Shown piece by piece: positions 1 to 8,556 of a DNA stretch of 64,000 bases. The DNA lies in contig JANJUB010000073.1 in assembly GCA_024710805.1 (NCBI GenBank), forward strand, positions 1 through 64,000, read 5' to 3'. Position 1 is the first letter of the stretch, and every line of letters starts with the position of its first letter. The translations under genes and the position numbers were made by a program. The notes below the pieces were generated by a model. The model searched no databases. It was given only the letters and a program-made list of their open reading frames with translations, and was not told where the DNA came from. The stretch comes from Fimbriimonadaceae bacterium (GTDB taxonomy: Bacteria; Armatimonadota; Fimbriimonadia; Fimbriimonadales; Fimbriimonadaceae).

Positions 1-86
1 ACGGCGCCGCCGTTCCTGAGCCCGCGACGATGGCCATTCTTGGCCTCGGTGTGGCTGCTCTCGCTCGCCGACGCGCTCGCAAGTAA
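1..86 (+). CDS. PEP-CTERM sorting-domain protein, C-terminal end only
   Basis: Only the last 27 codons are in the window, read from base 3 to a TAA at 84-86. They encode the C-terminal sorting signal: VPEPATM, a short hydrophobic stretch (ILGLGVAAL) and an Arg-rich end. In this family the signal is recognised by an exosortase and removed when the protein is exported; no exosortase gene is in the window. The peptide is identical to the last 27 residues of the facing gene at 164-877. The two 3' ends form an inverted repeat centred near base 125, and the four base differences in the coding part are all at third codon positions. Confidence 0.85.
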   Translation, partial: GAAVPEPATMAILGLGVAALARRRARK

Positions 87-97
87 GACTCTCTATT

Positions 98-152
98 TGG
101 AGGGCCAAGGTCGCCTCCTCGCCGTTAGGCGAGGGGGCGACTCTGCCCTCCA
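98..152. terminator. bidirectional terminator between convergent PEP-CTERM genes
   Basis: A GC-rich imperfect palindrome centred near 125, with GGAGGGC on the left (99-105) matching GCCCTCC on the right and an inner CTCGCC/GGCGAG pair around a GTTA loop. It lies between two facing stop codons. The outer ends are A/T-rich on both sides, so it could act in both directions. Confidence 0.65.
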
Positions 153-163
153 AGGAGAGCGTC

Positions 164-877
164 TTACTTGCGGGCGCGTCGGCGAGCGAGCGCAGCCACG
201 CCGAGGCCAAGAATGGCCATCGTCGCGGGCTCAGGAACAGCGGCGCCGTTGATGCCCATGCTGGCTTCGCGGAACGTCGTCGCCGCACTCAGCATGCCCC
301 AGTTGGTGCCAATCGGGAGCCCGAAGCCGCCACCCGGATTGCGAGCCCAGCTGTCAGAAGCCTGCGCGAGCGAAGCTTGCTGGAACGACTGACCCCTGAC
401 ACCGAAGTCGGCGATGCCGGTCAGCGACACCAGATACGTGCCTGCCGCCAGATTCGTAACGCCGGTCGCGTCGCCAACGAAGTTGAAGATCTTGTTGGTC
501 ACGTTGGTGATTGACGCATTCACGATGGCGGAATACGCGATGTCTCCACCCACACTGGCGGCGCCAAACGTATGGTTCACCGAAGGCGTGCCCGAGAACA
601 CCGAGATCGTCAGGCGAGCTTGGTTGACACCACCCGAGATCCAGGTGCCGGCAGCAGCCTCGGTCATCCGAATCTGAACGTCGGTCAGATTGACCGCGCT
701 GCCAAACGTCACGACATTGCCAATGCCCGTCGTGAAGGTCGGGAAGTCGCCAAACTCCTGGTTGACAAAGTTGCCGCCGGTATCGTTGGCCTGAGCCAGA
801 TAGAGGTTGCCGGTGAGCTGGGCACTTGCCATGGCTCCCAGAACCGAAAATGCAGAGATGATCGCGAGTTTCTTCAT
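164..877 (-). CDS. PEP-CTERM sorting-domain protein
   Basis: A 237-residue secreted protein with a signal peptide at residues 1-19 (MKKLAIISAF... ending ASA), a middle region rich in Gly, Thr, Asn and Val typical of beta-sandwich surface proteins, and a C-terminal sorting signal starting VPEPATM and ending ARRRARK. The start at 877 is chosen because GGAGGAG lies 6 nt before this ATG and the signal peptide begins there; a longer reading frame to 898 would put non-signal residues in front. The middle region matches no function I recognise. Its tail is near-identical to the facing partial gene at 1-86, suggesting an inverted duplication. Probably anchored or released at the cell surface by an exosortase system. 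Confidence 0.88.
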   Translation of the reverse strand: MKKLAIISAFSVLGAMASAQLTGNLYLAQANDTGGNFVNQEFGDFPTFTTGIGNVVTFGSAVNLTDVQIRMTEAAAGTWISGGVNQARLTISVFSGTPSVNHTFGAASVGGDIAYSAIVNASITNVTNKIFNFVGDATGVTNLAAGTYLVSLTGIADFGVRGQSFQQASLAQASDSWARNPGGGFGLPIGTNWGMLSAATTFREASMGINGAAVPEPATMAILGLGVAALARRRARK

Positions 878-1182
878 ACTGTTCTCCTCCCAAACCAAGA
901 GCAGCTTCTGCTCAAGTCATTGAGTGCGATCGAAGCAATCTTCGACCATCTACAGTGTAGTGCATGCGCCCAAAACGGAACGCTATTCTCGCTAAAGTCT
1001 AGTATCTTCACTAGGTAAAAGCGAGCGAAGGAGCGGAAAGGGGGGACTCGCAGTCAGCTCATTTGAGAGGCACCGGAAGGAGTGCATCCTACGGCTACAG
1101 CCGCCTTTGCCAGTGCGAGGCGTCCCGAACCAACATGAATGCAAACGCCATTCGAACTCGACATTCGTCACTTGCGCACTCG
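878..1182. other. 305-bp gap without a convincing gene
   Basis: Upstream region of the minus-strand PEP-CTERM gene and downstream region of the PAP2 gene. It contains a 5-bp inverted repeat CTAGT/ACTAG near 999-1015 and a CGGCTACAGCCG palindrome near 1089-1100. Frames crossing it have no start signal and unconvincing composition. No promoter could be assigned with confidence. Confidence 0.5.
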
Positions 1183-1764
1183 TCACCCCGCAATCTTCAA
1201 TCGTCTCTGCCACCACAACGCCACGGCGGTGCCCATCACGATGCCGACCGCCGCCCCGGAGACCACGTCCGTCGGCCAGTGAACGCCCCGGTAGATGCGG
1301 CTGAAACCCACCAGCGCCGCCCACACCCAACCCATTCGGCCAATCCAGGCGTAAGGCGTTCCCCGGCTGAGCCACCACAAGGTGGTGGCAATCCCGAAGG
1401 CCGTGGCGGTATGGCCGCTGCTGAAGGAGTTGAAGAAGAACGTCTCCTGAGGATTCGCCCATTCGAGGTTGGAAGGACGTTCTCGCGGCACGGCTTTCTT
1501 CATGGCCGCGTTCACCAGACCCGTCGCCCCGTAGGCGACCAGGAGCGGCCAAGTCAAGGCGGCGCGGGTTGGCGCGGATTGACTCGGAGTGGCGCGGTTG
1601 GCTAAACGGTCCCAACGAACCGTGCAGACCAGGATCAGCAGAATCTGAACCCACCCCAGCCCGGTTGATGAGATCACAAAGAAGATCGCGTCGAGAACTG
1701 GATGATTCAGGCCGAGATGGATGGACCGAATCGCTTCTTGGTCAAAGCGCCACAGTCCATCCAT
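1183..1764 (-). CDS. PAP2-family membrane phosphatase
   Basis: A 193-residue integral membrane protein of the type 2 phosphatidic acid phosphatase superfamily. The three phosphatase motifs are present in order: KKAVPRERP (residues 89-97), SSGHT (115-119, with the catalytic His) and SRIYRGVHWPTD (155-166, with the nucleophile-partner His and Asp). Hydrophobic segments lie at about 23-48, 70-86 and 121-133 and after residue 144. Family members dephosphorylate lipid phosphates or undecaprenyl pyrophosphate; the substrate cannot be told from sequence. ATG at 1764 is preferred over the TTG one codon upstream. No obvious Shine-Dalgarno sequence. It stands alone, 16 bp upstream of the hppD stop. Confidence 0.85.
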   Translation of the reverse strand: MDGLWRFDQEAIRSIHLGLNHPVLDAIFFVISSTGLGWVQILLILVCTVRWDRLANRATPSQSAPTRAALTWPLLVAYGATGLVNAAMKKAVPRERPSNLEWANPQETFFFNSFSSGHTATAFGIATTLWWLSRGTPYAWIGRMGWVWAALVGFSRIYRGVHWPTDVVSGAAVGIVMGTAVALWWQRRLKIAG

Positions 1765-1780
1765 CAATGATCAGCGCACC

Positions 1781-2869
1781 TTAGAGGGTGCCACGGAGGG
1801 CCTGCTCCCTCTCGATGCTCTCGAAGAGCGCCTTGAAGTTGCCCTTGCCGAAGCTCTTCGCCCCCTTGCGGTGGATGATTTCGTAGAAAAGCGTCGGGCG
1901 ATCGGTCACCGGCTTGGTGAAGATCTGCAGCAGGTACCCCTCGTCATCGCGGTCCACGAGGATGCCAAGTTCGGCGAGCACATCGATGTCCTCGTCGATC
2001 TGTCCTACACGATCCGTCAACATGTCGTAGTAGCTGCGCGGGACGCTGAGGAACTGGATTCCCCGCGCCCGGAGGCGGCTCACCGTGTACACGATGTCGT
2101 CGGTGCGCATGGCGACATGTTGCACGCCTGGGCCACCAAAGAACTCGAGATACTCGTCGATCTGGCTCTTCTTCTTCCCCGGTGCAGGCTCATTGATCGG
2201 GAATTTGACTCGGCCGTTGCCGTTCGCCATCACCTTCGACATGAGCGAGGTGAAGTCGGTGGAGATGTCGTTATCGTCGAACGAAATCAGATTCTTGAAG
2301 CCGAGGACATCCTCGTACCACTTGACCCATACGTTCATCTTGCCGAGCTCGACGTTGCCGACGCAGTGGTCGACTTCGATGAGGCCGATCGGGTCGCCGG
2401 GTTGGTTCTCGCTTCGGAAACCGGGCAGGAACGGACCCTTGTAGTGGTCGCGATTAATCAACGAATGGACGACGTTGCCATACGTGCGGATCGAGGCGAG
2501 GCGCACTTTCCCGTGGTCGTCTTCCAGCGTGTATGGCTCAGCGTAGCTGACCGCGCCGCGTTCGGTGGCCGCTTTCCAGGCCCAATCCACGTCGTCGACT
2601 TCGAACGCGATATCTTGCACAAAGTCGCCATGTTCGGCAATCAGCGGCGCCATCGGGTGGCCGGGGCGCACGGGAGCCGTGAAAACCAGTCGGAGCTCGT
2701 TCTGGTCGAGAACATAGGAGACTTCTTTCTGAGAGCCGGTTTCGAGTCCGGCGTACCCGGTAATGCCAAAGCCAAAGGTGTGCTGATAGAAGAATGCGGC
2801 CTGACGTGCGTTGTTTACATAGTGGCGCACGTGGTCGACACGACGGATCGGAAAGGTATCAGTGCTCAT
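1781..2869 (-). CDS. hppD: 4-hydroxyphenylpyruvate dioxygenase
   Basis: A 362-residue enzyme, the usual length for bacterial HPPD. It converts 4-hydroxyphenylpyruvate to homogentisate in tyrosine catabolism using non-heme iron. Two vicinal-oxygen-chelate domains are visible (about 10-145 and 162-330). The iron ligands are His168 (EVDHCVGN), His251 (GVQHVAMRT) and Glu330 (LFYEIIHRKG), and the C-terminal helix that closes the active site (GNFKALFESIE) is conserved. AAGGA lies 8 nt before the ATG. A TATAAT-type promoter is seen about 80 bp upstream. No homogentisate dioxygenase or maleylacetoacetate isomerase is nearby; a FAH-family gene lies 38 kb away. Confidence 0.95.
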   Translation of the reverse strand: MSTDTFPIRRVDHVRHYVNNARQAAFFYQHTFGFGITGYAGLETGSQKEVSYVLDQNELRLVFTAPVRPGHPMAPLIAEHGDFVQDIAFEVDDVDWAWKAATERGAVSYAEPYTLEDDHGKVRLASIRTYGNVVHSLINRDHYKGPFLPGFRSENQPGDPIGLIEVDHCVGNVELGKMNVWVKWYEDVLGFKNLISFDDNDISTDFTSLMSKVMANGNGRVKFPINEPAPGKKKSQIDEYLEFFGGPGVQHVAMRTDDIVYTVSRLRARGIQFLSVPRSYYDMLTDRVGQIDEDIDVLAELGILVDRDDEGYLLQIFTKPVTDRPTLFYEIIHRKGAKSFGKGNFKALFESIEREQALRGTL

Positions 2870-2949
2870 CGTTGTTTCCTTGCCTCAGTTGCTCGCCCCA
2901 ATTCCCACGCTGGAGATACGGTCGTTCGGGCAACGAAGAGCTTACGCCT

Positions 2950-2979
2950 ATTATACGTCTGGCAAATCGCCTGTAACAA
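2950..2979 (-). promoter_or_regulatory. sigma-70-type promoter of hppD
   Basis: On the minus strand TTGTTA (2974-2979) is followed after 18 bp by a perfect TATAAT (2950-2955). A transcript would begin near 2943 and carry a leader of about 75 nt before the hppD ATG. Confidence 0.6.
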
Positions 2980-3017
2980 AAAATGAAGGGCCCGCGATCG
3001 GTTTCGATCGCAGGCCC
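2976..3017 (-). terminator. rho-independent terminator after PEP-CTERM gene
   Basis: A hairpin with CGATCG arms around a GTTT loop (2995-3010), extended by GGGCC/GGCCC outer pairs (2988-2992 with 3013-3017), followed on the minus strand by a run of T (2978-2983). It ends the PEP-CTERM gene that stops at 3037 and abuts the hppD -35 box. Confidence 0.8.
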
Positions 3018-3036
3018 AGAGTATCTAACCGCTTGA

Positions 3037-3657
3037 CTACTTGCGTCGTCGTCGGGCGAGAGCGGCCAATCCGAGGCCAAGGGCGGCCATGGTGGCAGGC
3101 TCCGGTACGGCAGACGCGTTGTCGACGTACTGGTGCAGAGTCGTCGTGCCCGTGGTGAACGGCCTCGTCATCCGGAGTCCAACGCTGTAGGACCCGGAAG
3201 TGGTCGGAGTGAACGTTCCGGTCACAGTTCCGCGAATCGTCTGACCCGCATTGATCGTGCCCACGGCGAAGGTCGAGCCCACGAAAACGCTGTTCACGAC
3301 CGCCGTGAACACGCCGCCTTGAGAGTTGCCGCCCGAGGTACCACTGTGGTTTGCCGCAACATTGTAGCTGAACACATAATTGGTTCCCGCGTTGAGGTTC
3401 AGCATCTGGACAAGCTCGATTCCCTCCTGGATACCAGACGAAAACGTGACCTGGCCGACGCGGAAGTGTCCAGCTCGGCTGGGAACTCCCGCCACCGTCT
3501 CGAACACTTGAACGTCTTGAACGGCAGTCATACCGTTTGCCGTCGGATTGATGGTCCAACCGGTCAAGTCCCCGGTCTCAAAACCTGGGTTCGTGAACAG
3601 ATTCGCCGAGGCCGCAACTGACGCGGCCAACATGATGCTTACGATTCCAACTTTCAT
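3037..3657 (-). CDS. PEP-CTERM sorting-domain protein
   Basis: A 206-residue secreted protein. The signal peptide covers residues 1-17 (MKVGIVSIMLAASVAASA), followed by NLFTNPGFETGDLTGW, a motif typical of carbohydrate-binding-like beta-sandwich domains at the start of many PEP-CTERM proteins. The C-terminus has VPEPATM, a hydrophobic segment and ARRRRK. GGAGGG lies upstream of the ATG at 3657; the reading frame extends to 3888 but that part overlaps purF. Expected to be exported and processed by an exosortase. The binding partner is unknown. Confidence 0.88.
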   Translation of the reverse strand: MKVGIVSIMLAASVAASANLFTNPGFETGDLTGWTINPTANGMTAVQDVQVFETVAGVPSRAGHFRVGQVTFSSGIQEGIELVQMLNLNAGTNYVFSYNVAANHSGTSGGNSQGGVFTAVVNSVFVGSTFAVGTINAGQTIRGTVTGTFTPTTSGSYSVGLRMTRPFTTGTTTLHQYVDNASAVPEPATMAALGLGLAALARRRRK

Positions 3658-3758
3658 GAGATAATCTCCCTCCAGAGCACTCGGTTGCTGAGCGTTCCCT
3701 AGCATAAGACAAAAACATCTCAAAATGTTAGGAAATCGCCGAAATCCCCGCAAAACTA

Positions 3759-5243
3759 CTAGTCCATGTGGAGCAGTTCGGGCTGGCTCTTGTTCACCGC
3801 GGCCATACGCCCGACTTCGACCCCACCCTCGAAGGGATCGCGCCCAACCTCTTCGGGCACAGGAATCGGATAATCGCCATTGAAGCATGCAAGGCAGAAC
3901 TCACCCTCGGGGCGCCCGACTGCCCGAACCGCGCCGGGAATCGAGAGATACCCAAGCGACGTCGCGCCAATATGATCGCGGATTTCGTCGAGGGTCATCC
4001 GCGCGGCGGCGAGCTCGTCTTTGGAGCACATGTCGATGCCGTAGAAACAGGGCCACTTGATCGGCGGCGCGGTGATGCGGACATGAATTTCCTTCGCACC
4101 CGCCTCAAACAGGAGCCGAACGATCTGCTTCGTGGTCGTGGCACGCACGATGGAATCGTCGACGAGGATGATCCTCTGACCGCGGATGACCGGCACCAGC
4201 GGCGTCAGCTTCATCCGAACACCGCGTTCCCGGAGCTTCTGGTCGGGGGCGATGAACGTGCGGTGGATGTAGCGGCTCTTCATCATGCCCTCGCGGAAAG
4301 GGATGCCGCTGGCCTGCGCGTAGCCAATGGCGGCGGGAACGCCGCTATCGGGCACGGGAACAACGAGATCCGCCTCGACTGGGTGCTCGACCGAGAGTTG
4401 AGCCCCCATGCGCTCCCGGGCCGAGTAGAGGAGCGTGCCATACATCTCCGAGTCAGGACGAGCAAAGTAGATGAACTCGAAGAGACACATCGCCTTGCGG
4501 GCGGCGGGGGCGCCTTGCGCGAACCTCATCCCATCGGCATCGATGACGACCATCTCGCCGGGCTCGAGTTCGTGCTGGACCACGCCATCCACTGGGGCAA
4601 AGGCGCAGCTCTCGCTCGCCACCATAAAACCGCCTTCAGGAAGCGTGCCCGCGACGAGTGGACGTACCCCGTTCGGATCGCGGAAGCCAAGCAGCATCCC
4701 GGGCACGAGCACCGTACAACTGTAAGCTCCCTTGAGTCGTCGCATCGCGGCGGCAACGGCATGCTCGGGGCCAAGGTGCATATTGCGCACGAGCAACCGC
4801 GCAATCAGCTCTGAGTCGCTGCTGGAATCGAACACTTCCCCTTCGGCCTCGAGTTCGTGTCGCAGGGATACGGTGTTGATGAGGTTGCCATTATGGGCAA
4901 CGGCGATATCGCCGACCACGCTCTGGCAGAAAATCGGTTGGGCGTTGCGAAGAGCGCTCGCCCCGGTAGTGGAATAACGGGTGTGGCCGACAGCCATCGT
5001 CCCGGGAAGTCCGCTCAGGATGGATTCGTCAAAGACCTGGCTCACAAGGCCCATGTCCTTGTGCATTCGGACCAAACCACCGTCGCTGACCGCGATGCCC
5101 GCGCTCTCTTGGCCGCGGTGTTGAAGCGCAAAGAGCCCGAAGAAGGTGAGACGGGCGGCCTCTCGCCCCGGCGTGAACATCCCGATCACCCCACACTCTT
5201 CTTTCGGCGATTCGTCTTCGGTCCAGGCTTGAGGCGACTCCAC
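3759..5243 (-). CDS. purF: amidophosphoribosyltransferase (glutamine PRPP amidotransferase)
   Basis: A 494-residue enzyme for the first step of de novo purine synthesis, making 5-phosphoribosylamine from PRPP and glutamine. After a 16-residue propeptide comes the N-terminal nucleophile Cys17 (EECGVIGMF) of a class II glutamine amidotransferase domain. The C-terminal half has the PRPP-binding loop VLVDDSIVRATTTKQ. Cysteines in KAMCLFEF, KWPCFYG and the FCLACF pair match the 4Fe-4S-containing Bacillus subtilis type. The start is a GTG; an ATG 4 bp upstream is out of frame. No other pur genes are adjacent. CATACT lies 6 nt upstream of the start, a weak match to the leaderless pattern seen elsewhere in the window. 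Confidence 0.95.
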   Translation of the reverse strand: MESPQAWTEDESPKEECGVIGMFTPGREAARLTFFGLFALQHRGQESAGIAVSDGGLVRMHKDMGLVSQVFDESILSGLPGTMAVGHTRYSTTGASALRNAQPIFCQSVVGDIAVAHNGNLINTVSLRHELEAEGEVFDSSSDSELIARLLVRNMHLGPEHAVAAAMRRLKGAYSCTVLVPGMLLGFRDPNGVRPLVAGTLPEGGFMVASESCAFAPVDGVVQHELEPGEMVVIDADGMRFAQGAPAARKAMCLFEFIYFARPDSEMYGTLLYSARERMGAQLSVEHPVEADLVVPVPDSGVPAAIGYAQASGIPFREGMMKSRYIHRTFIAPDQKLRERGVRMKLTPLVPVIRGQRIILVDDSIVRATTTKQIVRLLFEAGAKEIHVRITAPPIKWPCFYGIDMCSKDELAAARMTLDEIRDHIGATSLGYLSIPGAVRAVGRPEGEFCLACFNGDYPIPVPEEVGRDPFEGGVEVGRMAAVNKSQPELLHMD

Positions 5244-5257
5244 TCATGGAGTATGAC

Positions 5258-5289
5258 GCGTCCGCGGAGCCGAGAGACTCCGCGGACGC
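5258..5289 (-). terminator. hairpin terminator after pseudopilin gene
   Basis: A perfect 12-bp stem, GCGTCCGCGGAG (5258-5269) with CTCCGCGGACGC (5278-5289), lies between the pseudopilin stop and the purF start. The T run is weak. Confidence 0.65.
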
Positions 5290-5297
5290 CGAAATGC

Positions 5298-6095
5298 TTA
5301 CTGGTCCAGGCCGTTCCAGAAGCGATCTGCAGGGGTGGCCAGCTGATCGATCGAGGTCGCCTTCACGTGCGAGTCGAGCCAGCCGACGTTGACGAGCTTC
5401 TTGCTGAAGCGGGGCCACAACTGCCCTTGGGCGGTCGCGGTTCCCGGCGCGCCGTACCAGCGTGACGGCGGTTCGATGCGCGCATATCCGATCGTGGTGG
5501 TGATGGTGCCGCCGCCGGGTCGCGCGCGGTCCTTCATCGTGGCTTCCGCATAAGCGACGGTGGTCGAGGTCGAGCCGATCGCCGAAGTGGACATGCCGAT
5601 GTAGTGGAAGGGGGTGGGGTTACCGCCGTTCGGATCCGGGCTGTTGACGGTGATGTTGAGGTAGCGGAAGTTGTAGCCGTAGCTCGGGTTCGCTCCCAAG
5701 ATGTAGTAGTAGAGCTCATTGGCCTTGTCGAAGCGGCCCCGGCCCTGGCTGTCAGCCAGAACGGGGTCCTCGGCACGGTCCGCCGGGCAGATGAAGATCT
5801 CCTCGTTCTTGGTGTAGGGCAGGAGGAGCGTGGGCCAGTAGTAGAAGCCTTGCGTGGTCGGCAGGCTTTGGTTGTTCGGGTCGTAGTAGTACAACGCCGG
5901 AGTGGTGTCGTCGTAGTCGTTCAGGTAGAGGTTAAGGGCGGTTCCGATCTGACGGCTGTTGCTGAGGCTCGACGTCTTCTTGGCCGCAGTCTTGGCCTGA
6001 GCGAAGACCGGGAAGAGGATCGCGGCGAGGATCGCGATGATCGCGATCACGACGAGCAGTTCGATTAGGGTGAATGCACGTAGACGCATGCACAT
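5298..6095 (-). CDS. type II secretion/type IV pilus-like pseudopilin (H-X9-DG type)
   Basis: A 265-residue protein with a class III prepilin leader: MCMRLRA then FTLIELLVV and a hydrophobic helix to about residue 30 ([14 protein letters not shown]). A prepilin peptidase would cut before Phe8 and methylate it. The rest resembles the DUF1559-like globular domain abundant in Planctomycetes and Armatimonadota, with WLDSHVKA near the C-terminus as a variant of the usual DGHV motif. The role of these pseudopilins is not known; assembly into a secretion pseudopilus or a surface fibre is inferred. An alternative start is the second Met two codons in. No pilus assembly genes are adjacent. Paralogues lie at 49642 and 51716. 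Confidence 0.88.
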   Translation of the reverse strand: MCMRLRAFTLIELLVVIAIIAILAAILFPVFAQAKTAAKKTSSLSNSRQIGTALNLYLNDYDDTTPALYYYDPNNQSLPTTQGFYYWPTLLLPYTKNEEIFICPADRAEDPVLADSQGRGRFDKANELYYYILGANPSYGYNFRYLNITVNSPDPNGGNPTPFHYIGMSTSAIGSTSTTVAYAEATMKDRARPGGGTITTTIGYARIEPPSRWYGAPGTATAQGQLWPRFSKKLVNVGWLDSHVKATSIDQLATPADRFWNGLDQ

Positions 6096-6393
6096 ATTTC
6101 ATCTCTTTGCACGCGATTCATGTCGGAAATTCAGGCTATTCCTTGTCCAGGATGATGATCTTTACTAAACTCAGACATCCCAGATAAGGAACCATCAAGA
6201 TACGGCCCTGATAGACAACGGAGGTACCCTTTCGTGTCACCACAGATGTTCCGCCAACCTACAATGCGCTCCCAAAGGCAAGCCCTAAGATCACTGTCCT
6301 AAATAATATGGACAAATGTTGTTACCAGTTACGCTGCAACGAGGGGTTTTCACCTCATGCTTCAGAGTATCCTAGAAGTCGAGGTGTGTTCAG
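6096..6393. other. 298-bp divergent intergenic region
   Basis: Lies between the divergent pseudopilin gene (minus) and a PEP-CTERM gene (plus), so it must hold both promoters. It is more A/T-rich than its surroundings. I see no clear -35/-10 pair, no stable hairpin and no open frame that looks coding. Confidence 0.5.
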
Positions 6394-6999
6394 ATGATGA
6401 ACTACAAAGTGCCTTTTATTGTATTGGGGATTGGATGCACGGCTCTCGCAGCGCCTGTCTTGTTCAGCAACGTTATCGTTGCCGCGCCGCCTCTTTCGGT
6501 CGGTGCAACATGGGTAACGCTGGGCAACTCGATTAGCTTCAACCTGCCGAATGCGATTGTCGGCGATCCGGTTGCACCTTTGCGAGCGGGAACGCTGAAC
6601 ATCCAGTTCGACGGATTTGCCCCTGCGCCGGCAATCGGCAATGAGGTCGGGATCAACCTTGGAACGGCGATCTCGGGGTCGGGAACGATCTTCTTCCAGG
6701 AGCAGATTTTCGAGCTCGATCCGCTGGGCAACGAGGTGGCGGGCGGGCCGATTGGCGTGATTGAACACGTGTTCTTGCCCGGTGGCCCGCTCACTTGGTC
6801 CGCCATGATCACGTTCAACCGACCGGTCGAGCGCTTCCGCGCGAAGAAGTTCTTCACGCTGTCGGCAGTCGACACTGAAGTTCTCGACCTCGCCGCGGTT
6901 GGACTGGTGAATCAGAACATCCAGTTGGTACCGGAGCCGGCCACGATGGCCGCGCTCGGCATCGGCGTAGCCGCTTTGCTGCGTCGCCGACGCAACTAG
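6394..6999 (+). CDS. PEP-CTERM sorting-domain protein
   Basis: A 201-residue secreted protein with an N-terminal signal segment (residues 1-30, VPFIVLGIGCTALAAPVLF), a beta-rich middle and a C-terminal signal of VPEPATMA, AALGIGVAALL and RRRRN. GAGGTG lies about 8 nt before the first of two adjacent ATG codons. The middle contains no domain I recognise. It is followed directly by a strong shared terminator. Confidence 0.87.
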   Translation: MMNYKVPFIVLGIGCTALAAPVLFSNVIVAAPPLSVGATWVTLGNSISFNLPNAIVGDPVAPLRAGTLNIQFDGFAPAPAIGNEVGINLGTAISGSGTIFFQEQIFELDPLGNEVAGGPIGVIEHVFLPGGPLTWSAMITFNRPVERFRAKKFFTLSAVDTEVLDLAAVGLVNQNIQLVPEPATMAALGIGVAALLRRRRN

Positions 7000-7019
7000 G
7001 CGACTCCCCAACACAGAAG

Positions 7020-7048
7020 AGGGCCGTGATTCAGCGAATCACGGCCCT
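7020..7048. terminator. bidirectional terminator
   Basis: A perfect 12-bp stem, AGGGCCGTGATT (7020-7031) and AATCACGGCCCT (7037-7048), with a 5-nt loop. It sits between the convergent PEP-CTERM gene and the lipoprotein gene ending at 7058. Confidence 0.85.
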
Positions 7049-7057
7049 ATTGGCTTC

Positions 7058-8533
7058 TCAGAGCACGATCCGAGGGGAGATCGGCTTTCGGTTACCTTCC
7101 CCGTCGAACCGATCCACGAGCTCGCCGCCCTTGAGTTCGATGCCCTGAGGCGTACGATCGATCGTGGGTTGCTTGGCGAACGTCACCACGTTGTTGACCC
7201 GGCCCGTTTCGGCATTGAAGGCGATGAAGGCCCCCTTGAGGCCCGTGATACTGCCCACAACGCTGATCTGGGCGAAGTTGTTCGATTTCGTGTAGTGAAG
7301 CTTGGTGAGGTTGTCGCAACTGAGCTGATAGACGACGTTCGGATCACCATCTTGCGATACCCGCTGAAGGGTCATGGAGGCGCGGGTTGTGGCGTCGGCA
7401 AGGACCACCGACGGCGTACGGCTGTTCTTGTCAGTGAAAAGCAAGACAGCGGCTCCCGACGCGTAGTTCCCTGCCCCTACAAAGGTCCGGAACGTGGGAC
7501 TCGGTGCCCACGCCGCCTCGCTATTCGTATTGGCGAGTTGGCGGATCGTGCTGGTGATATTGTAGTTCTTGTCGTAGATTGCCAGCGTCGTGCTGCCCAG
7601 GGTGCCTACCCGAGCTCCGACAAGCGTGGTGCCGTCCGGCGAGAAGGTGAGACTTCGGGCATAGTCGCCCGACACTAGGTCGTCCCGGATCGGCTGGACC
7701 GTCGAGCCGATCTTGCTGAGCGGCGCGACTCCCCAGTAAGTCTTCATTTCGGCCTGGGAATAGTAGCGCAGGTAAACGTTGTCGCGCGAGTTATCCAGGG
7801 TCGCGCTCTCGATGTTGTGGTTGGCAAAGGAGAACTGGTTCTGCTGCACCAGCGTTCCCGATAGCGTGATCGTGAACACGTTGGGGTTCGTCAAGAATCC
7901 GTTCTGCGCGTAGAGCGCCTTGTCTTCGGTCAGGCAGCCGAAGATGCGCGTCTGCTGTCCCGCTGAGGTGAGCCGGTTGACCAGACCCGTCCCGTTCACA
8001 TTGACCACCGAGAGCGTGTCGGTGTTGCTGCGATACACCACTGCCCGCGTAGAGGTTGGTGTCAGGCAGAAGTTGGCAACATCGTTCAGCACGGTGGTTA
8101 CGGCCCCGCCCGCCATCGCCACGCGCTTCAGGTTCCCGCCTTCGATGAAGTAGCACCAAACCCCGTCGTGGCTGACGATGATCTGAGTGACCGTAAGCGC
8201 CAGGCTCGCGAGCAGGCGAGGATTGCTGCCGTCGGGTTCGCATGCCCACAGCTCGTCGCCCCGGATGCTCTGCATCGAAAACACAAGTTCGGAGTCCGCG
8301 ACCGATGGGTTTGTGTCAGACCAGTACGCCTTTGTGATGGCCCCCGTGAATCCATAAACCGAGAGGCCGCCTCCGACACTGTCAAAGAGCGGCTCCCTGA
8401 GTTGGCCGGCGAGGCGGACCTGCCCGGCACCCACCTCGGGTTCCGGAGTCCCTGCACCGGTTCCGCCTCCGCCACCACAACCGACCACAAAGAGAGCGGC
8501 GACCGCCCACGAGACGAAACCCCAATGTTTCAT
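7058..8533 (-). CDS. lipoprotein of a local four-member family (paralogue 1)
   Basis: A 491-residue lipoprotein. The signal peptide ends in a lipobox, VVGC at residues 16-19, followed by a Gly-rich linker. The mature N-terminus has GLSVYGFTGAITKAYWSDTN, shared by all four paralogues. The middle has repeated SHDGVWCYF- and SPDGTTLVG-type units typical of TolB/WD40-like beta-propeller blades. The last 120 residues (from FRTFVGAGNYASG) are the most conserved and include HYTKS, GSITGLKGAFIAFN and a final KPTIDR motif. I cannot assign a function; an envelope-attached propeller with a novel C-terminal domain is the best description. It is last in a three-gene operon, 23 bp after the gene upstream. 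The Shine-Dalgarno sequence is weak. Confidence 0.85.
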   Translation of the reverse strand: MKHWGFVSWAVAALFVVGCGGGGGTGAGTPEPEVGAGQVRLAGQLREPLFDSVGGGLSVYGFTGAITKAYWSDTNPSVADSELVFSMQSIRGDELWACEPDGSNPRLLASLALTVTQIIVSHDGVWCYFIEGGNLKRVAMAGGAVTTVLNDVANFCLTPTSTRAVVYRSNTDTLSVVNVNGTGLVNRLTSAGQQTRIFGCLTEDKALYAQNGFLTNPNVFTITLSGTLVQQNQFSFANHNIESATLDNSRDNVYLRYYSQAEMKTYWGVAPLSKIGSTVQPIRDDLVSGDYARSLTFSPDGTTLVGARVGTLGSTTLAIYDKNYNITSTIRQLANTNSEAAWAPSPTFRTFVGAGNYASGAAVLLFTDKNSRTPSVVLADATTRASMTLQRVSQDGDPNVVYQLSCDNLTKLHYTKSNNFAQISVVGSITGLKGAFIAFNAETGRVNNVVTFAKQPTIDRTPQGIELKGGELVDRFDGEGNRKPISPRIVL

Positions 8534-8556
8534 GCTCGGATTATGAGACCTTGGCG

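Noticed and set aside
1721-2986. 421-codon open frame opposite hppD
   Set aside because: Antisense shadow of hppD.
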